Shown here: in pieces, positions 56,503 through 64,000 of the stretch
How positions within the stretch are numbered: position 1 is the stretch's first letter
Layout: each line of letters begins with the position of its first letter
DNA from: Cryptomeria japonica
Taxonomy: Eukaryota > Streptophyta > Pinopsida > Cupressales > Cupressaceae
NCBI RefSeq assembly: GCF_030272615.1
Contig: NC_081409.1
Coordinates: 530,818,291 to 530,882,290, forward strand
Length of the DNA: 64,000 nt
Reading direction: 5' to 3'
Program-made: the position numbers and the translations under genes
The notes under the pieces: model-generated
Database searches by the model: none
What the model saw: only the letters and a program-made list of their open reading frames with translations
Told to the model about the DNA's origin: nothing

Positions 56503-57816
56503 GAAAACAAAACTCTGCACCTGCACCTGCTTGTTGGTTTTTTATTATGTGATCTTTCAGAATAGATAGAAGATGCAGAAGGGTTTGTTTGTTTTGAGAG
56601 TTTTGGTGTTCTTTATTTCTGAGATAAATGAAAGAAAGAGAGAAAAAACACCCCCCCACAATAGATAAACCCAAACCCTAGTACATACTGATGAGAAGGA
56701 AGTAGTGCATAAGAAAAAAACTTCAAACTGATATCTCATATACTTGATGAAAATTATGAGAAAAAGGATCACATATCTGAATAGAACATGCTGAGAGCTT
56801 TCCAACGCCTTTTTTTTTTTGAAAAACGGAGTCCATTTGCCCAATCTACGACCCCAGAAGTGCAGAAAAGGGGCCCAACTTTGACTGGAAAAAATTACAG
56901 TCAACCAGTAGATTCAGAAAAATAATCCAACACCACAAGGTCCGGCTCAGAACTAGATTTCTGACGCCTATTCATTTTCCAAAAAATGACTCTGGATGCT
57001 CAATATATAGCCAAAAAATGAACCCCCCCTCAAAAAGGCAAGAGGGTGGTGGTCCGGTGGAGGAGCCAAGTGGAGGTGGCGCACGAGCGGTGCTCCGGTG
57101 GCTCTTTGGCGGCACTCCGGCGACGCTCTGAGGAGGAGCACCAGAGTGGCGATCAGCAGAGGAGGTGGCCGATCGGTGACATAGGTGGGGCCGAGTGGTA
57201 GCGGAGCTGGCATTGGCGGAGCGACGACGGAGTTGACGCTGGCGGGGCCGAGCGGCGACGGATCTGGTTGGAGGGCCGACGAGAGCTAGCAGGGCAGGGT
57301 TGGTAGGGGCCGAGTCTAGTGGGAGCCAGAGGGAAAGGTTGATAGGGGGTCGGACTGACAGGTCCGATCTACCGTATAATGGCCAGACTGTCAAGTACGA
57401 ACCCTGCAGAAAACACAATGCCCAAAAACTTTTTTTTTTTTTGAAAACCCTTTTTTTTCTTTTTGCCCTTTTGATTTTTTGATTTTTTTTGATGATTTTT
57501 TTAAAAAAATAAAAAATCAGCCTGCATGCCATAAAAAGGCAAAAATATTTTTTTGAATTTTTTTCTCGATTTGCGTGCCAAGGTCGTACAACTTGGTTTT
57601 GGAGAAAAAATTATCCTTAGATGCTCAAGAGTCAAAACTAGGCAAGTTTTATATGACTATAGGGGTTTTTGGGCCTTCTAAGCATGATGATGAGGTCAGT
57701 TTAGGCCCAAAGTGCTCAGGAAAAAAGGCCTATCCCTAAGTGCATAAAAAAAACTTCCTGAAACCCCAGATCTGCTTCCAATGCAAAAATTCTCAAAATA
57801 GGAATAGAGAGCTGTA
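56503..57816 (-). other. C1 untranslated leader
   Basis: 1.3 kb between primer site and gag. 57030-57330 is strikingly GC-rich (GGCGACGCTC, GGAGGCGGCC-like words) in an AT-rich region, and 57425-57500 holds long T and A runs. Open frames in the GC-rich part encode Arg/Pro/Ser-rich strings without a known family and are taken as chance. Confidence 0.65.
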
Positions 57817-57836
57817 GATCTGAAGCTCTGATACCA
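57817..57836 (-). other. C1 primer-binding site
   Basis: Reverse strand TGGTATCAGAGCTTCAGATC, two bases from the LTR. It is an excellent initiator-Met tRNA match. Confidence 0.92.
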
Positions 57837-57838
57837 TG

Positions 57839-58203
57839 TGAGAGTTGAGAAATACAACACCATAGGAGCCTAAAGATCTTCTGCAAGCTGAATAATCTAT
57901 TACAAGGAGAAGAAAGGAAGTAAAATAATCTAAAAAACAAAAACACAGAAAATAATGTTCAAAAGATGAGAGCTCAATATTCACCAAAATGTGTAATTTC
58001 ATAATGATACAAAGAAAAGAAAAATAACCTCTAATAGGTCAAGAAACCCTAAAAGGGAAAACCTAGGCTGGCACATAATAATTAATAAAAGAATTAATTA
58101 TTATGCACCTAATGTTAGCTTAAGTGTAAGAAGATAATAGGGAACTTAAAGAATTAAACAAATATTGTTTAATTAATCAAGTAAAGATCCGATTACTCTA
58201 ACA
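57839..58203 (-). repeat. C1 5' LTR
   Basis: 365 bp. Reverse strand begins TGTTAGAGTAATC and ends CTCAACTCTCA. Pairs with 42214-42579. Confidence 0.93.
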
Positions 58204-59362
58204 CTACTTAGGTCTTATGATTAGATGACATTTGGATTATAATACTCTTTTAAGTTGATACCTTTTAAGTGTTTTTTAAACTCGTTTAACTTATACCTAA
58301 GGATGTCATATAATGATCTATCTATGCAAATATCTGGAAACAATTATAAATATTGTTTGCATTATATCATGTTAGCATTAGTATATACACATGTTTGTTG
58401 TGCATTAATATCATGATGGAGGGTCAACAAAGTTGAAGTAAAGACAAATGACAGTTCAAAAGTTCATCAAATATATAACCGCAATGCAGACCCAGTCAGA
58501 GAAACACAGTACTGATCAAAACAACTTGACCGGTTCTTCAGTAGATTGATTTATGAAACATTTATAGCTGTTCTTAGTGGAGCTTAGATCTAGGAGGCTA
58601 GTCATGCTATATTTTCTCAGCTGCATGACAAATGTTGTTTTGTTGTCTTGCATTGACTTCTTCTCTTGTTAATAAATCTTATTCACCTATTTCATAGGAA
58701 TTTGGTCGATCAGTTAGAAGTTTGTTATTAGTTTCCCTATAAATAAAGGGATCTCTCTCCTCTCGGAGATAGCAGAGAATGACCATAGTATCTTGTAATA
58801 CATAGTTTTTTGATACTATTTATGTATTTTCCAATCAAAATGAAATAAAGAGATCAATGCGATTTTGAATAATTAGAGAATTGTAATATGAATTTATTGA
58901 GATACTCACTCAAGGGGGCCCACTTGGTGAGTAATCCTTTGTATGTTTCAGTTAATTTTGTACTTTTGTAGTAGTTGTTTCTGTAGTTGTCTATTTCTAC
59001 AGCCAAAGGAAACAGTTTCTGTGTTTGTTCCTGTAGCCACAACAACAAAGTAGTTCATGTTGCCTGCCAGAACTTTATCATTTAACAGTAGTTGTTTAAA
59101 ATAATTTCTAGTTGTAAGATTAAAGTATTAGTTCATTTGAGATTCTATGTGTTTACTTTAAGAAGAATTCCCTTTCCTACAGTAATATAGGATGGTTGCA
59201 ATATGAACTTGGTGCATATACAGTGATGGCCCATTTCAAGTTTACGTCCCTGGTTGATAACTAAATGAGCCTTTGCCACAGGAAAAGTTGTCTATTTAAG
59301 GATATTCAATCTCTGAATTGTGTTTTGTTACCTAGTTACCATTCCAGTTGTGAGGACCAATA
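58204..59362 (+). repeat. G1 3' LTR, main fragment
   Basis: Resumes at ACTTAGGTCTTATGATTAG, matching 6365 onward, and ends CCAATA at 59362. TATA is at 58738-58747. It is followed by GTAGC, the target duplication. Confidence 0.93.
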
Positions 59363-60300
59363 GTAGCTTCTTCTCATTCTTTTTTGGTAGCCTTGTAAAT
59401 GGTTTAGAGCACTTTGTCATTTTTCATCTAGGAATTCCAATTCTTGAAAACGTGCTACTCTATAGTTCTCTTCTGAGATTATGTTTTTTAGTGAGACTCT
59501 TAGGGATGGCAATTCTAATTCAATAGGTAAAATGTCTTCTGCACCATAAACCAGAGAGAATGGTGTTGTACGGGTTGCCGTGCAGATACTAGTTCGATAA
59601 GCCCATAGAGATGGATTTAGTTGGAGATGCCAATCTCATCCACTATTATTGACAACTTTCTTTAAAATTTTCCAAATAGTTTTGTTTATTGCCTCAGCTT
59701 GACCATTTATTTGGGGATAGTAGGGTGTTGCAAAATGTTGCTGGATTTTAAATTGTTCACAAAGTTCACTCACTCCTTGATTTTTAAAGGGTCAGACATT
59801 ATCAGTCACGATGCACATGGGTATCCCATACCTACAAATGATATAATTGAGGATAAATTTTTCTATTTGTTTTCCTATTGTGAAAATCATCGGGATTGCT
59901 TCAACCCATTTTGTGAAATATTTTGTAGCTAGGAGAATAAACTTATGTCTATTGGAAGAGGTAGGATTTATTATCCCCACAAGATCTAATCCCCATTGTG
60001 AAAATGGCCATGGTGATGTTATTGGTTGAAGATCTTGAGCAGGTGCATGAATGATATTCCCATGTATTTGGCATTGCTTTCATCTTTAGACATACTTATA
60101 AGCATCTTTTTCCATTGTAGGCCAATAGTAACCTGTTCGTAACAATGTTTTTGCTAGAGCAGGTCCAAAAGAATGTGCACCACATATTCCATCATGAACT
60201 TCTTTTAAGGTGATTTGTGTCTCCTCCATATCAAGGCATCTGAGTAAGGTGTTGTCTATACTTTTCATATATATAGTATCAACAATGATTACATTTTTTG
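59363..60300 (-). pseudogene. pol: G0 integrase, main part
   Basis: Zinc part: LRCLDMEETQITLKEVHDGI, CGAHSFGPALAKTLLRTGYY, WPTMEKDAYKYV, then QCQIHGN. Core: QWGLDLVGIINPTSSNRHKF (Asp), YGIPMCIVTDNV (Asp; Gly-Gly changed), YYPQINGQAEAINKTIWKIL (Glu). Then LWAYRTSICTATRTTPFSLV, YGAEDILPIELELPSLRVSL and RVARFQELEFLDEK. It is interrupted by G1 after RMRRSY and ends at 6078. Confidence 0.92.
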
Positions 60301-61450
60301 ACAATTATCGTATGAGTTCCTTTCTTTGATTCTGTGAAAGATCGGGAGGTATATATTGATCTTGTAGGTATGTGTATATATCTTTGTACCATGGAAACTC
60401 AGGTCCTACTATCATACATACATATTCAATGGATGATATTTCATAAGCTAGGACAATGAGTCGTTCCACTTGAAATTCAAAGTGAGTTCCATCATTTGGC
60501 ATATCCAAGAGAGATCCTATTGTTACCATTGTATCTGCTGCCTTGTTTTGCACTCTAGGAATCTATTCAAATGTGACCTTGGTGAAGTGTTGCTTGTATT
60601 CTTCTACCAATTGTTTGTACGGTTGTAACTTATCATATTTTGTATTGTAATCATCATTGAATTGATTAATTATGAGTTGTGAGTCTCCAAAGACATGTAG
60701 ATCTTTGATGTTCCACTATAGTGTAGTGCATAGTCCTGCCAGCAGGGCTTCATATTCAACAATGTTATAGGTACAAGGAAAGATAATCCTGAATGATTTG
60801 GGAATTGAATCCCCTTGAGGAGTTATGAATAGAATTCCTACTCCTGCTCCATGATTTGTATGTGAACCATAAAATAATAATTTCCAGTGTGTGTGTGTTG
60901 ATAGTATAAATATTGATTCATCTAGAAAATCTATTACCATCGGGTGATTGTCTTGTAAAGGTGCTTTTTCTAGTTGGTCTGCTATGATTCGTCCTTTTAT
61001 ATCCTTTCTACTAACATATTCAATGTCAAATTTACTGAGTATCATGACCCATTTTGCAAGTCTTTCAGTTAGTGCTGCTCTATTCATCATGTATTTGAGT
61101 GGATCAAATTGTGCAACCAACTATATTTTATGACTCAACATATAATGTCTTAGTTTTTGTGATGCAAAGACTACTGCAAGACATGCTCTTTCTATCTATG
61201 TGTAGTTGAGTTCATACCCAATGAGTGTTCTACCAATGTAGTAGATGACTCTCTCTTTTCCTTGTTCATCTTGTTGTGCTAGGAGAGCGCCTAAGGAAGA
61301 ATTTGTTGCAGCTATATATAGGAGTAATGGTTTCCCATGTACTGGTGGAACCAATATTGGAGTGAACAATAGATATTCTTTTAGTTTTTTGAATGCCTCC
61401 TGACATTGTTGTGTCCATTTAAATGTAACACCTTTATGCAGAAGATGTTG
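60301..61450 (-). pseudogene. pol: G0 RNase H and archaeal-type RNase H
   Basis: First domain (about 60970-61330): LLLYIAATNSSLGALLAQQD, YYIGRTLIGYELNYT, FASQKLRHYM, DPLKYMMNRAALTERLAKW, IIADQLEKAPL. Second domain (about 60510-60889): HWKLLFYGSHTNHGAGVGIL (first catalytic Asp changed to Tyr), NIVEYEALLAGL (Glu), LHVFGDSQLIINQ (Asp), NKAADTMVTIGSLLDMP (Asp). The duplicated RNase H marks the Tat/Ogre lineage and matches G3. A short linker with QYIPPDLSQNQRKEL leads to the integrase. Confidence 0.9.
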
Positions 61451-61795
61451 AAATGGTTGGCACTTTTCTGCCAATTGGGCTATGAAGCGCCTTATGGATT
61501 GTAATCTCCCTTGTAGACTTTTGAGTTGTTTGAGTGTAGCAGGTGATGGCATGTCTAAAATAGCTTTAACTTTCTCTAGATCTATCTCAATTCCATGATT
61601 GGATACAATGAAGCCTAAAAGTTTACCAGAGGTTACTCCAAAGACACATTTTTTTGATTTAGTCTTTCATTGTATTGCTCAAGTCTATCAAAGATCTTAT
61701 CCAATATGTTTAAGTGACTATCCCTTGTTTTAGATTTTTCTAGAAAGTCATCTACATAATCTTCCATGATTGTGTGTATCATATCATGAAACAAG
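61451..61795 (-). pseudogene. pol: G0 reverse transcriptase, 3' part
   Basis: FHDMIHTIMEDYVDDFLEKS (catalytic YVDD at 61747-61758), ILDKIFDRLEQYNERLNQK, then after a frameshift VTSGKLLGFIVSNHGIEIDL, and LKSLQGRLQSIRRFIAQLAE. It joins exactly to TTL at 63391 when S1 is removed. Confidence 0.93.
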
Positions 61796-63385
61796 TGATA
61801 ACTTAATGATGAACCACTAGTACCAAATCGGTATTGAGAGGGGGGGTGAATCAGTACAAACACAAATACAGTCCAAAACCAGTTTGACAACAAATACTCC
61901 AAATGACTGGCAAATAGGAATACCTGTTCAACACAGACTGCAACAGGTAAAGCCAAGAGTGTCTAAAATAAGCATTGACCGGTTGAACACTTAGCTTTTC
62001 ATTTAACTCAAAACAACACTACTATTTCACCCTCATGCATGAATAGGTAAACTATCCTCTAATCATCACAATAGTTAGTTCAGTATGCTTTATAGACAGG
62101 CATAAAACATAGAACCATCATATGCTCAATAGGTAATAACAAAGCATCACAAGATAATAGCATCACACATGACACACATATTTTTCATGTGGAAACCCAA
62201 CTGGGAAAAACCACGGTGGGAATGAATACCCACAAGCTGCTTTTGAACTCTTTTGAAGTCCGTTCTGTTAGGAGCCTTGTCTGGTTAAAGACATTACAAT
62301 AGGTTCTGCTAGGAGCCAATCCTGTTAGGGATCACCTAGTTAAGGGATAGCTATAATACCCGGTTAGGGTTACCTTGTTAGAGGATTTCTAGAACTCAAT
62401 AGCTAAAGTATCTCCCAAGATCTATAGCTTCTCAGAACTCATTAACCTCGAGTCACCCGGTTAAGGGATTTGAATCAAGCCTATTAAGACCACCCTGTTA
62501 GGGGATTTTGCATCAAGCCAGTTAAGGCTACCCTATTAGGGGATTTCACAACTATTGAAGTAGTTAGAGATCAACAGGAATTACAATGATCTGATAACAA
62601 CACTCAATGCTAATGTAGATCTGTTTTGGCTCCTCTTCTCCTTCTGCACATTTACTTTGTAGGTATCTATTTTCTCCTTTGGTCTAGCAAGAATCATGTA
62701 TCTCTTCCCTTGGATACACACTCACAACTTTTGCCAACAACCTTAGAAAGAAACTCAACATCGACCTTATAGGAAATAGACAGATCGATAGCAAAAATCC
62801 TAAACCCTAAACCTGTTAGGTTAAGAAATTCCAGTGGTTCAATCTTGACCGTTGAATCATACTGCTTTAAATACAACAATCTTGAATCGATCTCAAGGCA
62901 TTCTCTATCATCCATTTTCCACCAATTTCATAGCGGCTGATAACCCATCACGCGTTATCACCATTTGACAAACTTTGCACATTCCCAAGGTAGATAGGAA
63001 TAGTCTTCTTCATGCAAGATCCTTCACGTGCATAGAGCTTACGTGGCAACATGATCTATCCTCCATTATACTGCTAACTCATCACACAAAGATCACCGAT
63101 TGAGTCACACAGGCTTGAGGTGCTCCAACTAGAAATCTTGAAATGTGAACTACCTACCAACCGGTAGTTACACAATGCTTCCATGTGTCGGTTCCCATAA
63201 CTGCTTGCCAATTCATCTTGAACAAATATGTCGCTTCACTTTGGCATATAAACAGATTCATACATATGCCGGTTCCTCTCTCTTTTCACCTATCACATGT
63301 GCTAGTTCACACCATGTCTCATATTGACATCAATGACAACATACAATATCATTATGTCTTCATGCTGGTTCACATAATGCCAACA
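61796..63385 (-). repeat. S1: solo LTR inside G0 RT
   Basis: 1,590 bp. Reverse strand starts TGTTGGCATTATGTGAACC and ends TTAAGTTATCA. Perfect TSD ACAAG at 61791-61795 and 63386-63390. It contains no gag or pol. Features shared with the N1 LTR: GAGGGGGGGTGAATYAGTA near 61842, ATGTGGAAACCC and GGGAAAAACCAC near 62188, and repeated CCTGTTAGGGGATTT-like blocks (62260-62550). It was probably left by recombination between the two LTRs of a copia-type element. Confidence 0.92.
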
Positions 63386-64000
63386 ACAAGGTGGTCATTT
63401 CTCTTTGATAAGTGGCACCTGCATTCTTAAGGCCGAATGGCATCACATTCCAGCAATAGGTTCCCCATGGACAAGTGAATGTTGTCTTTTGTTGATCTTC
63501 TGGCATAATTTTGATTTGATTATAACTGGAAAACCCATCCATGAGTGATAGCATTTCATTTCCAACTGTTAAGTCTACTATGATGTCTATATTAGGGAGT
63601 GGAAAGTCATCTTTGGGACAAGCCTTGTTAAGATCTATGAAGTTGGTGCAGATCCTGATACCTCCAGTATGCTTAGATACCGGGACTAGATTTGAAATCC
63701 ATTCAACATAGTCTATAGGTCTGATGAAACCCACATCTAATAATTTTTGTAACTCAATTTTGACTAACAAGGTTATGTGAGGGTGCAGTTTCCTGAGTTT
63801 TTGTTTGTATGGTTTTACCCCTAGAAGTAAAGGTAGATGATGCAAGACTAATTATGGGTCTAATCCAGGCATATCTACATAAGACCATGCAAAATTGATG
63901 GGCCTTTTCTTAAAGAATTTGATAAATTTCTCTTTTTCCACTGGATCAAGGGATTTTCCCAAGTGAATGTTACAAAACTTCTCATCATCGCCGATGTTGA
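63386..64000 (-). pseudogene. pol: G0 reverse transcriptase, 5' part (runs off the window)
   Basis: From the edge: PINFAWSYVDMPGLDP, a TAA, LVLHHLPLLLGVKPYKQKL, IELQKLLDVGFIRPIDYVEW, NLVPVSKHTGGIRICTNFID, LNKACPKDDFPLPNIDIIVD, SLMDGFSSYNQIKIMPEDQQ, KTTFTCPWGTYCWNVMPFGL, KNAGATYQREMTT. Nearly all of this part is one open frame and closely follows the G3 RT. Confidence 0.94.

Larger units (their letters stand above)
42214..58203 (-). mobile_element. C1: Ty1/copia retrotransposon in the G1 3' LTR
   Basis: Minus-strand copia element. LTRs are 42214-42579 (3') and 57839-58203 (5'), about 365 bp, running in plus orientation from TGAGAGTTGAG to CTCTAAYA. Reverse-strand TGGTATCAGAGCTTCAGATC at 57817-57836 is an initiator-Met primer site and GGGGGGG at 42580-42586 a polypurine tract. 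Coding order on the minus strand: gag, protease, integrase, RT, RNase H. N1 sits in RT and X1 in gag. Without them it is about 6.3 kb. Only CTA is shared by the two flanks; a clean 5-bp duplication is not visible. Confidence 0.92.
6311..59362 (+). mobile_element. G1: Athila-like Ty3/gypsy retrotransposon, interrupted twice
   Basis: LTRs begin TGATGAGCCTAAATAATGG at 6311 and 42156. The 5' LTR ends at 7515 (CCAACA) and the 3' LTR at 59362 (CCAATA, CA decayed to TA). Flanking TSD is GTAGT (6306-6310) and GTAGC (59363-59367), one mismatch. Primer site at 7520 and polypurine tract before 42156 fit a plus-strand element. Order: gag, protease, RT, RNase H, integrase, extra sense ORF. G2 (with G3 inside) sits at the gag-pol junction and C1 (with N1 and X1 inside) in the 3' LTR. 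Without these insertions it is about 11.1 kb. The protease core DLGETINVM and following LQLADSS, GRPWL resemble Athila-type elements. Confidence 0.92.
2981..64000 (-). mobile_element. G0: outermost Tat-like Ty3/gypsy retrotransposon (visible part)
   Basis: Minus-strand gypsy element that hosts almost everything else in the window. Reading right to left: RT (63386-64000, resuming 61451-61795), RNase H (about 60970-61330), a second archaeal-type RNase H (about 60510-60889), integrase (59363-60300, resuming 6078-6310), a non-coding spacer, and an antisense PMD gene on the plus strand (2981-4514). Integrase continuity across the 53-kb G1 insertion is direct: RMRRSY ends at 59363 and NK-VNPRFFEIGDIV resumes at 6310. 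The dual RNase H is known for the Tat/Ogre lineage. gag, protease and the 5' LTR lie beyond the right edge, and the 3' LTR was not found. Confidence 0.8.

Noticed and set aside
56968-57532. Minus-strand Arg/Pro/Ser-rich frame of 186 codons
   Set aside because: Chance frame in the GC-rich C1 leader; ends in homopolymer-encoded residues and matches no family.
42209-58210. A 5-bp target duplication for C1
   Set aside because: GCCTA on the left against CTACT or ACTTA on the right; only CTA is shared, so none is claimed.

Overview
The window is non-genic plant DNA built almost entirely from LTR retrotransposons inserted inside one another. Evidence for a plant: Ty3/gypsy elements of Tat-like, Athila-like and chromovirus type, Ty1/copia elements with initiator-Met primer sites, plant mobile domain (PMD) genes, and a LINE reverse transcriptase relic. 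The old but structurally readable nests and lack of host genes suggest a large seed-plant genome, probably a gymnosperm; that is inference. No rRNA, tRNA, CRISPR or bacterial feature was seen.

Nesting was rebuilt from LTR pairs, target-site duplications (TSDs) and reading frames that resume across insertions. Outermost is G0, a Tat-like gypsy element on the minus strand (visible 2981-64000; its LTRs were not found). Its RT is interrupted by solo LTR S1 (61796-63385, TSD ACAAG) and its integrase by G1. G1 (6311-59362, plus, Athila-like, TSD GTAGT/GTAGC) has lost continuity twice. Its gag-pol junction holds G2 (9408-35353, minus, chromovirus, TSD ATAAG/AGAAG). Its 3' LTR holds C1 (42214-58203, minus, copia). 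One LTR of G2 holds G3 (10263-27777, plus, 17.5 kb Tat-like, TSD AGGTT, LTRs about 3% different by eye). C1's RT holds N1 (44062-51751, minus, copia-type without pol, TSD ATCAA). C1's gag holds X1 (54419-56410), a 2-kb insert with an unrecognised 172-codon reading frame.

The most interesting signal is shared by G0 and G3. Both carry a PMD gene downstream of integrase, on the strand opposite to gag-pol, tail-to-tail with pol and about 1.5-1.6 kb from it. In G3 the antisense gene still shows a TATA box, a first exon, a GT-AG intron that joins in frame, and a second exon with the PMD core and a coiled-coil tail. An intron on the antisense strand would survive retrotransposition because the genomic RNA carries it in the unspliceable orientation.

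All coding regions are broken. Stops fall repeatedly where the family has Gln (CAG to TAG) or Arg (CGA to TGA), the pattern expected from deamination of methylated cytosine. Coordinates of domains inside decayed frames are approximate.

Layout: 1-6310 LINE relic, unexplained AT-rich DNA, G0 PMD and G0 integrase end; 6311-9407 G1 5' LTR and gag; 9408-10262 G2 LTR part; 10263-27777 G3; 27783-35353 rest of G2; 35354-42213 G1 pol, extra ORF and start of 3' LTR; 42214-58203 C1 with N1 and X1; 58204-59362 rest of G1 3' LTR; 59363-64000 G0 pol with S1.
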